DNA of 45,526 nt from Candidatus Dadabacteria bacterium (GTDB lineage Bacteria; Desulfobacterota_D; UBA1144; Nemesobacterales; JADFKM01): assembly GCA_022564935.1 (NCBI GenBank), contig JADFKM010000008.1, positions 1 through 45,526 of the forward strand, in the 5' to 3' direction. Shown piece after piece: positions 26,144 to 35,102 of this stretch. Each line of letters opens with the position of its first letter. Position 1 is the stretch's first letter. Both the position numbers and the translations under genes were made by a program. The notes under the pieces are model-generated. The model saw nothing but the letters and a program-made list of their open reading frames with translations. It had not been told where the DNA came from and made no database searches.

Positions 26144-26956
26144 TTAAACCCATCCGAGCTTTTTCAAAACCGCATCCCTCAAGGCTGCAAATGCGCTGTG
26201 GTGAGCATCGAACTCCCATCCCTCAAACTCCCTTACCGACGCCATTGCTATCGAGGAGTTCGTAAGGAACACAGCTTCTGCCCTCAGCGCCTGCTCTACA
26301 CCGAACTCCCCTTCTCTTACTTCCATACCGATTTCCCGACCCACCTCCAGCACAACCGAGCGCATTACCCCCGGCAGAAGTCCGCACTCAACGGAAGGTG
26401 TTAACAGCTCATCCCCGCTGATCCAGAACACGTTGCTCGCCGTACCCTCCGCCACGAAGCCCTTCTCGTTCAAAAACACGGCCTCATCGCACCCGTCCGC
26501 ACGGGCCTCACGCCTCGCGATTATGCTGTCAAGATAGTTAAGAGATTTGATGCCGCACAGTGGGGAGGTAGAGTGGCGTCTTATTGCGCTCACTTTGACA
26601 CGATAACTATCTCCAGAGTCTGAATAAGGCCTCACAACGGCCGCGAGCGAACAGCCCTCAGGAAGCAATGAGAACGTCCCCCTTCCCCTCGACAGCAAGC
26701 ACAGCTTAAAATAAGCGTCCCTCAAGCCCGACTGTCCCAGGGCGTGGGTTATGTACTCCTCGACCACTCCATCTCCGGGATAGGGTATATGGAGTGCTTC
26801 CGCCCCGCGCTTCAGCCTGCTTATGTGCCTATCTATGAAAACCGGAAGCCCGCCACGGCAGCGGAAGGTCTCGAACACCCCTTCGCCGAAAAAAAGCGCC
26901 CTGAGCGGGAAACCTTCTTCAACGGGCTTCTTATCTATTAAAACAAGCTCTTCCAT
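26144..26956 (-). CDS. pabC: Aminodeoxychorismate lyase-like class IV aminotransferase
   Basis: 270 residues. Fold-type IV PLP enzyme: FGEGVFETFRCRGGLPVFIDRHISRL at the N-terminus, the PLP-lysine block GIKSLNYLDSIIARREA, then DEAVFLNEKGFVAEGTASNVF and the ending CGLLPGVMRSVVLE. It would split 4-amino-4-deoxychorismate into 4-aminobenzoate and pyruvate for folate synthesis. The neighbouring pabB on the same strand supports this over branched-chain or D-amino-acid aminotransferase, which share the fold. The gap to pabB is 250 bases, so they may or may not share a transcript. Start ATG 26956. Confidence 0.85.
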   Translation of the reverse strand: MEELVLIDKKPVEEGFPLRALFFGEGVFETFRCRGGLPVFIDRHISRLKRGAEALHIPYPGDGVVEEYITHALGQSGLRDAYFKLCLLSRGRGTFSLLPEGCSLAAVVRPYSDSGDSYRVKVSAIRRHSTSPLCGIKSLNYLDSIIARREARADGCDEAVFLNEKGFVAEGTASNVFWISGDELLTPSVECGLLPGVMRSVVLEVGREIGMEVREGEFGVEQALRAEAVFLTNSSIAMASVREFEGWEFDAHHSAFAALRDAVLKKLGWV

Positions 26957-27206
26957 AACGGCTCTTCCTGGTATGAGAATATTTAATCACTTCCTCCTCC
27001 ATATGCACGTTGCACCCAATAATAAGCGTAAATTACCATAATACCATCAACCAAACATCTCCCAACCTATGCCGTTAATACCTTGAACATTCTCCAACCC
27101 CCTGCTGAGCACCAACATGTTATAGTTTGCATCGATATATCGCATTGCCGTAAATATCGTTACATGCTCGGCATCTATAAACTTAACCTATTGCCGCCCC
27201 CATCGA

Positions 27207-28451
27207 TCACAACGCCCCAAGCGCTCTTCTCACGGCTTCGGCCTTTAGGAGGGTCTCCTCGTACTCGGCTGACGGCTCAGAGTCCCACACTATCCCTCCG
27301 CCTACCCAGAACGTCATTTCGCCCCGTGTGATGGCGGCAATCCTTATCGCTACGCTCAATGTGAAGTCGCCATTGGGATAGAAGAGCCCTATGGCGCCGC
27401 AGTAGGGCCCCCTTGTGTGAGGCTCGAGCTCATCTATTATCTCGAGCGCCCTCCTCTTCGGCGCCCCCGTCACCGAGCCGGGTGGAAAGGCGGCCCGGAT
27501 TATATCCACCGTTTTGACGCCCTCCCTTAACTCCCCCTCTACGGTGGAGGCCATCTGATGGAGAGTAGCGTATGACTCCACGTCAAAGAGCTTGGCGACC
27601 CTCACGGAGCCGGGGCGGGTCACCTTTGAAAGGTCGTTCCTCATCAGGTCGACGATCATCAGGTTCTCCGCGCGCTCCTTAGGGCTGCGCTTGAGCTCGG
27701 CTTTTTGGGCCTCGTCCGTCTCCGGTTCTACACTTCTGCTCCGTGTGCCCTTGATCGGTCTTGTCACTATTCTCCCTCCCGATTTCTTCAGGAAAAGCTC
27801 CATCGAGCCGCTGACGACGGCTAGCTCAGGGAACTGCAAGACGCAAGCAAACGGCACGGGCTGGGCGTAGTGCAGCGAGGAAAAAAACAACCGGGGGTCT
27901 CCGGAAAAGGGCAGTGTGAAGCGCTGGGACAGGTTGACCTGGTATATGTCGCCGCTTGCGATATATTCCCTGGCGCGCTCGACCATGCGAATGTACTGAT
28001 CCCTGGTGAGGTTCGACAAGGGCTGTGGCGGAGCTTCCCGCTGCCCCGGAGGCCGGGATGCGCGCGGTTCGATGAGACAGCGGTCTGTGCCGGTTTCGAC
28101 CTCCACCTCCGGGAAGAAAAGGAAGTACATCTCGGGGAAGTCCGTTTTGCCAGCCACTAGAGGCGTTGGGAGCCTTGTATCCGTGTAGCGTCCGAGCTCG
28201 TAGCCCAGGTAGCCGATCGCTATAAACCCTTCGCTCAGATGCGCCTGCAGAACGGTGAGCGGGTCGGCCTTGAGCGTTTCCGTGCGGTCTGGAAAGCGTA
28301 CGGTGACTTCGCTCACAGGATCGCTTGGTGTTGAAAAAAGATAATGAGATGGGTTGGTTAGGCTTATATATCCGCCGCTACCCGTGCACAGCCATCCCCC
28401 GCCGGAGTCGGTCAAAAGCGCGTAGGGCGATGTGGCGAATTCCTCATTCAC
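27207..28451 (-). CDS. pabB: Aminodeoxychorismate synthase component I
   Basis: 414 residues, a little shorter than E. coli PabB. The chorismate-binding domain is intact: YIRMVERAREYIASGDIYQVNLSQRF, FACVLQFPELAVVSGSMELFL, TRPIKGTRSRS (PIKGT marks the PabB type with its active-site Lys), NLMIVDLMRNDLSKV, FPPGSVTGAPKRRALEIIDEL and GPYCGAIGLFYPNGDFTLSVAIR. It converts chorismate and glutamine-derived ammonia to aminodeoxychorismate. The glutamine amidotransferase partner (PabA) is not in the window. The N-terminal 100 residues are divergent. It is followed by pabC. Confidence 0.9.
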   Translation of the reverse strand: MNEEFATSPYALLTDSGGGWLCTGSGGYISLTNPSHYLFSTPSDPVSEVTVRFPDRTETLKADPLTVLQAHLSEGFIAIGYLGYELGRYTDTRLPTPLVAGKTDFPEMYFLFFPEVEVETGTDRCLIEPRASRPPGQREAPPQPLSNLTRDQYIRMVERAREYIASGDIYQVNLSQRFTLPFSGDPRLFFSSLHYAQPVPFACVLQFPELAVVSGSMELFLKKSGGRIVTRPIKGTRSRSVEPETDEAQKAELKRSPKERAENLMIVDLMRNDLSKVTRPGSVRVAKLFDVESYATLHQMASTVEGELREGVKTVDIIRAAFPPGSVTGAPKRRALEIIDELEPHTRGPYCGAIGLFYPNGDFTLSVAIRIAAITRGEMTFWVGGGIVWDSEPSAEYEETLLKAEAVRRALGAL

Positions 28452-28607
28452 GTTGCCGATTATTGTACATTAATACCCGCGGGAAAGTGAGTAAATACCT
28501 CGCGCTCATACTTCTTCTATGACTACAGATTAACGCCCCCCCGTGTCCAATAGGCCTGTGCTTCCATCCTGAATATGCAGTCGGCGTCATACGTCCCCAA
28601 AAACGGC

Positions 28608-29137
28608 TCAGTCCTTCTTCCCTTCGACCGAATCCCTCAAAATCTCGGCCACGTCCCTGATGGCAATCTCTTCGACCTTGTCTCGGTACTTCACGGCGTC
28701 GTTGAACATGGTGGTGCAGAAGTAGCACGCCGTAGCCACAGTGTCAGGCTCCAGAGCCGCCGCCTCGTCGAACCTGTTCCAGTTCACCCCGGGCGCTTCT
28801 TCCTCCATCCATATCTTCCCCCCTCCCGCGCCGCAGCAAAAGCTCTTGGACTTCGAGCGCTCCATCTCCACCAGGTCGACTCCGGGAATTGAGCGGAGTA
28901 TATCCCTGGGGAATCGTAGATGTTGTTGTACCTGCCCAGATAACACGGGTCGTGGTAAGTGATCTTTTTATTCACTTCTCCCGTGGGCCGGAGCTTCCTT
29001 CCCCTCACGCACAAGCTCGGCGAGAAGGTCGGTGTGGTTCACCACGTCGTAGTTGCCGTCAAACTGGGAGTACTAGTTCTTAATGGTGTTGAAGCAGTGG
29101 GGGCAGTTCGTGACTATTCTCTTCGGATCATTCATTT
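28608..29137 (-). pseudogene. Fe-S oxidoreductase (CCG domain) remnant
   Basis: The C-terminal third of a heterodisulfide-reductase-like Fe-S oxidoreductase of the kind often next to ETF genes. Reading from about 29137: RIVTNCPHCFNTIKN, then an in-frame TAG (29073-29075) where Glu is expected, then NHTDLLAELVREG. After a one-base shift near 29010: RKLRPTGEVNKKITYHDPCYLGRYNNIYD. After a second shift near 28925: FPRDILRSIPGVDLVEMERS, FCCGAGGG and PDTVATACYFCTTMFNDAVK to stop 28608. The CCG cysteines are preserved, so decay is recent. The N-terminal two thirds (membrane and ferredoxin parts) are gone; the break lies about 100 bases from the ETF-QO start. Confidence 0.85.
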
Positions 29138-29240
29138 TTTACCTTTACTGCACTCTTTTTTTATGTATGATAATGTCCTTTAGATTTATAAAAAACCTGA
29201 TTTCAATTGTATTAATATTGTATAGTGGAGGAATAATATT

Positions 29241-30932
29241 ATGAATAAACCGGCAGATTTCAAACCCCCTATCGAACAAAACGAATTTATATCAGTAGTA
29301 ACCGATGATCTGGAGAATCGTGTTGAAGTCGGGGTTCTATTTGTGGGTGCTGGTCCAGCTAACCTTGCTGCAGCGATCAGGCTTGGTCAACTTATATCTA
29401 ATGAGCCCGAATTAATGGAATCATTGGGAGAGATCCCTATTGCTATCATTGAGAAGGGCAAGTATCCGGGTGCGCACTTAGTTTCGGGCGCAGTAGTTAA
29501 TCCTGTTTCTTTTAGAGCACTTTTTCCTGACATGCAAGACAGCGATTTTCCATTCTTTGGTCCTGTGAAAAAGGAGGCATTATATTACTTAACTAATAAA
29601 GGTTCTATACGCCTTCCAACACCTCCAACGATGTACAACAGTGGAAATTATGTAGCATCTATTAGCAAAATGGCACAGTGGCTCGGAGAAAAAGCAGAGG
29701 AGTTGGGGGTAATAATTTTTAACGAAATGGCGGGGATTAAGCTCTTGCTAGAAAATGGAGTGGTTAAAGGGGTTAGGACCGATGATAAAGGGCTTGACCG
29801 TGATAATAAACCGTTAGGAAACTTCCAACCTGGCAGTGATGTTCTTGCAAATGTTACAGTTCTTGGCGAGGGAACCACTGGGCACCTGTCCATGGCACTT
29901 ATTGAACATTTTAACCTGGATGGGGAAAACCCTCAGGTTTATGCACTGGGTGTTAAAGAGATCTGGGAAGTGGCAAAGCCTCTTGATAAGGTTATACATA
30001 CAATGGGATGGCCATTAAGGGGGTCAAAGAAATTTAACGAGTTTGGTGGTAGTTTCATCTACCCAATGGGTGAGGATAAGGTTTCTCTTGGTCTTGTAGT
30101 CGGTCTGGATTATGCAGATGCGACACTTTCGGTGCATGACCTACTTCAAGAATTCAAGTTTCATCCCATTGTAAAAAATATAGTTGAGGGTGGGAAACGC
30201 TTGGACAGTGGATGGGGTGCAAAGACAATCCCAGAGGGCGGATTTTATGCAATCCCCAATAAGTTGAGTGTTCCAGGGGCACTTTTGGTAGGTGATTCTG
30301 CGGGTTTTGTTAATGTTCCTGCCTTAAAGGGTATTCATTATGCCATGATGTCAGGAATTTTAGCTGCCGATACAATTTTTGCACAACTAAAGGATAAGAA
30401 GGATCCATCAGCTGAAGGTGCATTGGCAGGTTATGATGAAGCTGTTAAGAACAGTTTTATATGGAAGGACCTCTACAGGGTAAGAAATATGCGGCAGGCT
30501 TTTCAAAATGGATTTTTATCAGGTTTTATACTTGCAGGATTAATGACTGTGACGGGAGGATTGTTTCCGGGTTGGAGATTAAGATCACACAGAGATAGCG
30601 AAAAAGAAATGTTTATAGGAGATGATCGCAACTATCCAAAGCCGGATAATAAATTCACCTTTGATAAATTGAACAGTGTATTTGCAACTGGAAACAGGAG
30701 CCGTGAAAATCAACCGAATCACATTCGTATAAATAAAGATGTGCCGGATGTTATAGCGGAGGCATGGATCAATATGTGTCCCGCACAGGTATATGAGTGG
30801 AACGAAGATAGCGGCAGCAAGGAGCTTAGATTAGATCCGTCAAATTGCGTACAATGTGGTGCCATTACATCTAAAGGCGGTAGATTAACACCAACCGAAG
30901 GTGGTAGTGGTCCTGAATATGAACAGGCTTAA
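29241..30932 (+). CDS. Electron-transfer flavoprotein:ubiquinone oxidoreductase-like protein
   Basis: 563 residues, the family's usual length. The FAD-binding GAGPANLAAAIRL (about 37-49) opens a flavoprotein domain with IIEKGKYPGAHLVSGAVVNP, VLGEGTTGHLS, GGSFIYPMGEDKVSLGLVVGLDY and LLVGDSAGFVNVPALKGIHYAM, all ETF-QO landmarks. The C-terminus should hold a 4Fe-4S cluster on four Cys. Here I see CPAQVYEW and NCVQC but no fourth Cys: the stretch NCVHCKTCDIKDP of typical members is NCVQCGAITSKGG. The protein would pass electrons from ETF to quinone. GGAGG lies nine bases before the ATG. Codon use is much more A/T-rich than in the neighbours, and it stands alone on the plus strand, suggesting transfer. 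Confidence 0.85.
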   Translation: MNKPADFKPPIEQNEFISVVTDDLENRVEVGVLFVGAGPANLAAAIRLGQLISNEPELMESLGEIPIAIIEKGKYPGAHLVSGAVVNPVSFRALFPDMQDSDFPFFGPVKKEALYYLTNKGSIRLPTPPTMYNSGNYVASISKMAQWLGEKAEELGVIIFNEMAGIKLLLENGVVKGVRTDDKGLDRDNKPLGNFQPGSDVLANVTVLGEGTTGHLSMALIEHFNLDGENPQVYALGVKEIWEVAKPLDKVIHTMGWPLRGSKKFNEFGGSFIYPMGEDKVSLGLVVGLDYADATLSVHDLLQEFKFHPIVKNIVEGGKRLDSGWGAKTIPEGGFYAIPNKLSVPGALLVGDSAGFVNVPALKGIHYAMMSGILAADTIFAQLKDKKDPSAEGALAGYDEAVKNSFIWKDLYRVRNMRQAFQNGFLSGFILAGLMTVTGGLFPGWRLRSHRDSEKEMFIGDDRNYPKPDNKFTFDKLNSVFATGNRSRENQPNHIRINKDVPDVIAEAWINMCPAQVYEWNEDSGSKELRLDPSNCVQCGAITSKGGRLTPTEGGSGPEYEQA

Positions 30933-30977
30933 TTTATAGATAAATCAAATACGCCCTGGTAGAATCCGCAGACCCGC

Positions 30978-32009
30978 TCATTCGACAATGAAATCGGTGT
31001 GACACGCATCCGTCTCAAGACACTCGCCGCTTGCGAGGTCTTTTTCGGCCTCTGCCAAAACATGGTACGTACCCAGTCCGTTGCGGCCGGCGTTGACCCT
31101 GTAGCGAAAGCCCGCAATTCCCTCACTATTAGTGGTATTGTCACCCACAAGCGTGTTTCCTTTCGCGGTAACCAGCGTTACATGCACGGCGGCATCCTCA
31201 ACGGGGTCGCCATCCTGAAACACTGAAACGCTTATCAAAACGAACTCACGGTTGATGTAAGGATCCTGGTCCTGATCCGTCCATACAAGAACATCCAGTA
31301 TGCCTGAGTACGAAGGCGGCGCTGGGTCTTCCCCTACAACACCGCAGGAAACGCTATCCACAACGGGCGGATATGCAGAAGCCGGATCCGGTTCGGTAAC
31401 GGGCATTAGCAGCCAATCCATCACGGCTTCCCAGGCATCCAGGTCGCATTCGGATATGAGCGTATTAGGAGGGTTCCGAAGCGTACCGTACATAACATCG
31501 TCGGGGTTATCGGCGTGCAGCAAACCCAAGGAGTGCCCGAGCTCCTGAATGGCAATGCTCAGCACCGTGTCGTCGGGATTATCCGACCCGAAGGCCTTGC
31601 CCGAGACATTCACTTTACAATCTATGAAAAAGCCCCCATCGCTTTTGCAAAGGGCCTGTCCCTGAACCATTCCCCCGCCTTTTTTGACCTTGACCACTAC
31701 ATCGGCGTCGCCCACTACTTCGGTAAAAGCGAATCTGCCCGTCCGGGAGTCGATAGCATGCTGCCAATCGGCAATTGCCCTTCGCACCTGATGTACCGCA
31801 GCATCAGACACCCCTCTACCGGCATCCACGCTGACGGTCACCTCCGATTTTGCCCATGTTGGGCCCCACAGAGGAATAGTAACAGGCTCAACTACAGTTG
31901 TGCCGGAGTCCGTAAACTCGCCGTTATGGAGCGCCCTGACGAGGACGGTCGAAAAGAGTATCAGTAAAAAAGGCGCTACAAAGGGTAAAATAAGTCGGAA
32001 ACTTCTCAT
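30978..32009 (-). CDS. Matrixin-like (M10A) metalloprotease homologue with altered zinc motif
   Basis: 343 residues. Signal anchor at 1-25, so it is exported. The matrixin-like domain (about 55-195) has SIAIQELGHSLGLLHADNPDDVMYG: Glu156, His159, His165 and the Met-turn Met173 are present, but the first zinc ligand is Gln155 instead of His. Residues about 240-340 form an Ig-like (Big-type) domain (VSVFQDGDPVEDAAVHVTLV ... GIAGFRYRVNAG). In known matrixins the His is needed for zinc binding, so activity is doubtful unless Gln serves. The DNA codon is CAG, one base from CAC/CAT. It converges with the ETF-QO gene at its 3' end. Confidence 0.8.
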   Translation of the reverse strand: MRSFRLILPFVAPFLLILFSTVLVRALHNGEFTDSGTTVVEPVTIPLWGPTWAKSEVTVSVDAGRGVSDAAVHQVRRAIADWQHAIDSRTGRFAFTEVVGDADVVVKVKKGGGMVQGQALCKSDGGFFIDCKVNVSGKAFGSDNPDDTVLSIAIQELGHSLGLLHADNPDDVMYGTLRNPPNTLISECDLDAWEAVMDWLLMPVTEPDPASAYPPVVDSVSCGVVGEDPAPPSYSGILDVLVWTDQDQDPYINREFVLISVSVFQDGDPVEDAAVHVTLVTAKGNTLVGDNTTNSEGIAGFRYRVNAGRNGLGTYHVLAEAEKDLASGECLETDACHTDFIVE

Positions 32010-32250
32010 TCTCTCCCCCCCATTCCGTATTTCTTATCTTAATAATAGCTAAATCCCACGCCTATTTTGTATAGCATACACCCACTGCAAAGTCAACGAG
32101 TCTTTTCGGCGAACTTTCATCCTAGGAGGCGGTCTTTACGACTATCAGTGAGGGATAAAAAAAGAGCTTCATAGTACAATTCCCATCACCCATAAAAGGC
32201 GTACAGTTTTCCCAGTTTCCTATGCTGGGAGAGAATAATAATGAGTCCGC

Positions 32251-32928
32251 CTAAATCCCGTGCTTAGCGCTGCTTTTGAGGTGGTTGTAGTGTATAAGCA
32301 CCTTGTTGACGTAATCTCGGGTTTCGCTGTAGGGGGGAATTCTGTAGCCGTGACTTACCACCGCGTTCTCTCCGGCGTTGTACGCCGCCAGCACAAGCTC
32401 TAGGTCGCTGTCGAACATGTCCATCAGCTCGTCCAGATACTCCACGCCGCCCTTGATGTTCTGCGCCGGGTTGAACGGGTCGTTTACGCCGTGTCTGCGC
32501 GCCGTCTCGGGCATGAGCTGCATCACTCCTTTAGCCCCTTTTCTGGACACCGCGTACTTATTGAAATCCGATTCGACCTTTATGATCGCCTTAACGAGGT
32601 TGGGGTCGACTCCGTGCCCGCGGGCCGTTTTACGTATATGGCGGTCGTAGGTCTTTGAGTAGGTAAACTGAGTCCAGGAGCGACTTCGCGAAACTCCGTA
32701 TTTAATGATGCGCTTAAACCCCCGCTCGTTGGGAGTATCGGTGTAGAACGGAACCCCTTTCTTCTTTTTGTAATAGATGTCTGCCTGCGAGGGCTGTGTG
32801 AAAAAAGGCGCAATAAGCACAAGCACAAGCATAGCACACACCGGAAGGAGCGTTGAAGACAGCACACCTGATACCGTGTCCGTTTTCTGCGCTATAGTCT
32901 GTATGTGCGGGCCGCTTTTATTCTCCAT
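32251..32928 (-). CDS. Lytic transglycosylase, SLT domain
   Basis: 225 residues. Residues about 24-45 form a signal peptide or anchor, followed by a short DUF4124-like piece (IYYKKKKGVPFYTDTP). The SLT domain has catalytic E119 in AIIKVESDFNKYAVS, KGAKGVMQLMPETARRHGV, NIKGGVEYLDELMDMF and LVLAAYNAGENAV. It cleaves peptidoglycan glycan strands in the periplasm. It is the second SLT enzyme in the window and is clearly different from the one at 11591 (which lacks the DUF4124-like piece). Single gene, ATG start. Confidence 0.9.
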   Translation of the reverse strand: MENKSGPHIQTIAQKTDTVSGVLSSTLLPVCAMLVLVLIAPFFTQPSQADIYYKKKKGVPFYTDTPNERGFKRIIKYGVSRSRSWTQFTYSKTYDRHIRKTARGHGVDPNLVKAIIKVESDFNKYAVSRKGAKGVMQLMPETARRHGVNDPFNPAQNIKGGVEYLDELMDMFDSDLELVLAAYNAGENAVVSHGYRIPPYSETRDYVNKVLIHYNHLKSSAKHGI

Positions 32929-33230
32929 GTTCTCCTGATTACGCGTTCTCGAATGTCGAAGCTTGCCGCCGTCAAAACACTGTGGTTAACCGACCCCGGC
33001 TCACAGATACCCCTCTCCCGCAACCCTCCACCAAGCCGTAAGAGTCCTCAACAAATTAATGTCTTAATGCCCCCCACATAGAAATTTTAAACAATTTTAC
33101 AGGTACTTGTCAAGATGCAGCGCCATGAAAGCTGTAAGGAAAACAGAAGGATGGTACACAAACTACAAGTTAACCCTCAGGTTTGACACACCATTTTTTA
33201 TAAGCGTAAACTCACACCTTAAAGAGCCCG

Positions 33231-33998
33231 TTATTCGCTGAGGAGCTTATCGATGGTCGTTTTGTAGGCGGCGTAGGGTCTTGCGCCCCTCAGGTACAGA
33301 CCATCCATCATCTTGCCGCCGGTGGTCTTGCCGATGAAGAAGCTGGGGGTACCTCTGACCCCGTATGTCTCGGAATCCTGAAAATCGTTGCGCACTTCCT
33401 GCTCCTGCCTCTTATCCTTGCGGCACTCTTTGAACTTATCGTAATCGAGGCCCAGCTCCTTTACATAAACGAGCATGGCGGTTTCCTGGAGGTTTGCCGG
33501 GTTTTTGAACAGGAAGTCGTTCATCTCCCAGTACTTTCCCTGCTTGCCGGCGCAGTTTGCCACCACGGCGGCGGGCATTGCGAGGGGGTGGAAGCCAAGC
33601 GGCTTGTCCCTGAAAACGTACCTTACCTTTCCCGTATTTATGTAGTTTTTCTCAAGCAAGGGAAGCACATTGTTGTGGAACCTGCGGCAGTAGGGGCACT
33701 GGTAATCGCTGAACTCAATCATTGTCACCGGAGCGTTCGGGTCGCCCTTCATTGGGTCGTCGTCGATGCTCACCCTGACTATCTTCGGCTCCTCGGGCTG
33801 CTGCTGCCTGCGTGCGGGAGCCGCACCCGACTTCTTCAGGGCGGCGAGCTCGGTTTTAAGAGTGGTAATAAGCTCCTTACCCTCGCCCAGCGTCTTCTCG
33901 ATTGAGCTTACTTTGTAAAGGGAGAAGGCGTTTAAGGCCAAACTGACGAGTAATAAAACTACAATTACGACCGTTGCTATTAGTGTATTTGTATTCAT
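33231..33998 (-). CDS. Membrane-anchored DsbA-like thioredoxin-fold protein
   Basis: 255 residues from the ATG that begins MNTNTLIATVVIVVLL; a frame from 34025 adds nine residues, and neither start has a clear ribosome binding site. Residues about 7-27 form a membrane anchor, 33-60 a short coiled coil, and about 75-250 a DsbA-type domain. SDYQCPYCRRFHNN holds the CPYC active site, and VRGTPSFFIGK contains the cis-Pro loop. It should oxidise or isomerise disulfides in the periplasm, or bring in a substrate; a DsbB or VKOR partner is not in the window. Two further Cys (VANCAG, KECRKD) may pair. Single gene. Confidence 0.88.
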   Translation of the reverse strand: MNTNTLIATVVIVVLLLVSLALNAFSLYKVSSIEKTLGEGKELITTLKTELAALKKSGAAPARRQQQPEEPKIVRVSIDDDPMKGDPNAPVTMIEFSDYQCPYCRRFHNNVLPLLEKNYINTGKVRYVFRDKPLGFHPLAMPAAVVANCAGKQGKYWEMNDFLFKNPANLQETAMLVYVKELGLDYDKFKECRKDKRQEQEVRNDFQDSETYGVRGTPSFFIGKTTGGKMMDGLYLRGARPYAAYKTTIDKLLSE

Positions 33999-34145
33999 GG
34001 AAATAAAAGTTACACACATAGCCATGATTTTTCAAGTGGAAATTTATGTGATGATCATTAATTTAGCCGGCTTAATACACCTGCGGATAGGTTTATGCAG
34101 AGCATAGAGGCATACCGGTAAAATTTCATAGAGCAGTACCGCCCC

Positions 34146-35000
34146 TTATCCCCCCTCTCTCTTGGCCGATGCGGACTTCTGGAACTCCTCCTCAAGCCCC
34201 TGTGAGTCGCCGCTCTCTACCATCCGTTCAATCTTTTCCAACGCGGCTTTGAACTCCTTGATTGCCGATAGCACGTTGTCCCTGTTCATAAGCACGATGT
34301 CGCGCCACATCTCTGGGGAGCTTTCCGCTATGCGGGTGTAGTCTCTGAGCCCTCCTCCAGAGTAGCCCATCATCCCCGGCGGGTCGTCCTGAGCCGCAAC
34401 GGCGTTTATGAGGGCATAGGCCACTACGTGGGGCAAATGGCTCACGAAACCGAAAATCCTGTCATGCACCTGCGGCTCCATCGGCACGACCTCAGCGCCG
34501 GCCAGCCTCCACAGCCCGCTCACCTTCTCAACGGCGCCGGGGTCTGTGCTCGCCGTGGGTGTAACTATGAGCAGCTTGCCATTGAAGAGCTCTCCGTCAG
34601 AGTGCCTGACGCCGGAGCGCTCCGTCCCGGCTATGGGGTGCGCTCCCACGAAAGAAACGCCCTCCGGCAGAGACCGCTCCATCTCTACGACAATCCATCC
34701 CTTGACGCTCCCGACGTCGGTAATCACCGCGCCGTTTCCTACCGCCTCCGCCGCGGACTTGGCGACTTCTGTGATAATCCCCACATGGGTTGCAACAACG
34801 ACCACCTCCGCTCCCCGCACGGCCTCTTCTATCTCTGCCGAGGCCGTATGCACCACTCCCTCCGATACGGCGAATTTCAACGCGCTGCGGTCGGCGTCCA
34901 CACCGCACACCTCCTCCACGGAGCCGCTACCCTTGAGAGCGCGAGCGAGCGAGCCGCCTATCAAACCCAATCCAATGATTGTTACTTTATCGAATTTCAT
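34146..35000 (-). CDS. tyrA: Prephenate dehydrogenase
   Basis: 284 residues from ATG 35000 (MKFDKVTIIGLGLIGGSLARAL), three codons inside the longest frame, with AGGGA ten bases upstream. The N-terminal Rossmann fold has GLGLIGGS; the Asp in VCGVDADRS fits NAD rather than NADP. The catalytic region shows FVGAHPIAGTERSG, followed by FGFVSHLPHVVAYALINAV and GGGLRDYTRIAESSPEMWRDI. It oxidises prephenate to 4-hydroxyphenylpyruvate in tyrosine synthesis. It is the last gene of the pheA-hisC-tyrA set on this strand. There is no fused mutase or ACT domain. Confidence 0.93.
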   Translation of the reverse strand: MKFDKVTIIGLGLIGGSLARALKGSGSVEEVCGVDADRSALKFAVSEGVVHTASAEIEEAVRGAEVVVVATHVGIITEVAKSAAEAVGNGAVITDVGSVKGWIVVEMERSLPEGVSFVGAHPIAGTERSGVRHSDGELFNGKLLIVTPTASTDPGAVEKVSGLWRLAGAEVVPMEPQVHDRIFGFVSHLPHVVAYALINAVAAQDDPPGMMGYSGGGLRDYTRIAESSPEMWRDIVLMNRDNVLSAIKEFKAALEKIERMVESGDSQGLEEEFQKSASAKREGG

Positions 35001-35102
35001 AGCGAGCAATTCCCTAATTAAACCCCGATACCTAAAACGATAAGAAAGAATCTAACGGCAGTCCCCCGCATCCTCAACAGCCCCTGTCTTCTATAACCAG
35101 AA

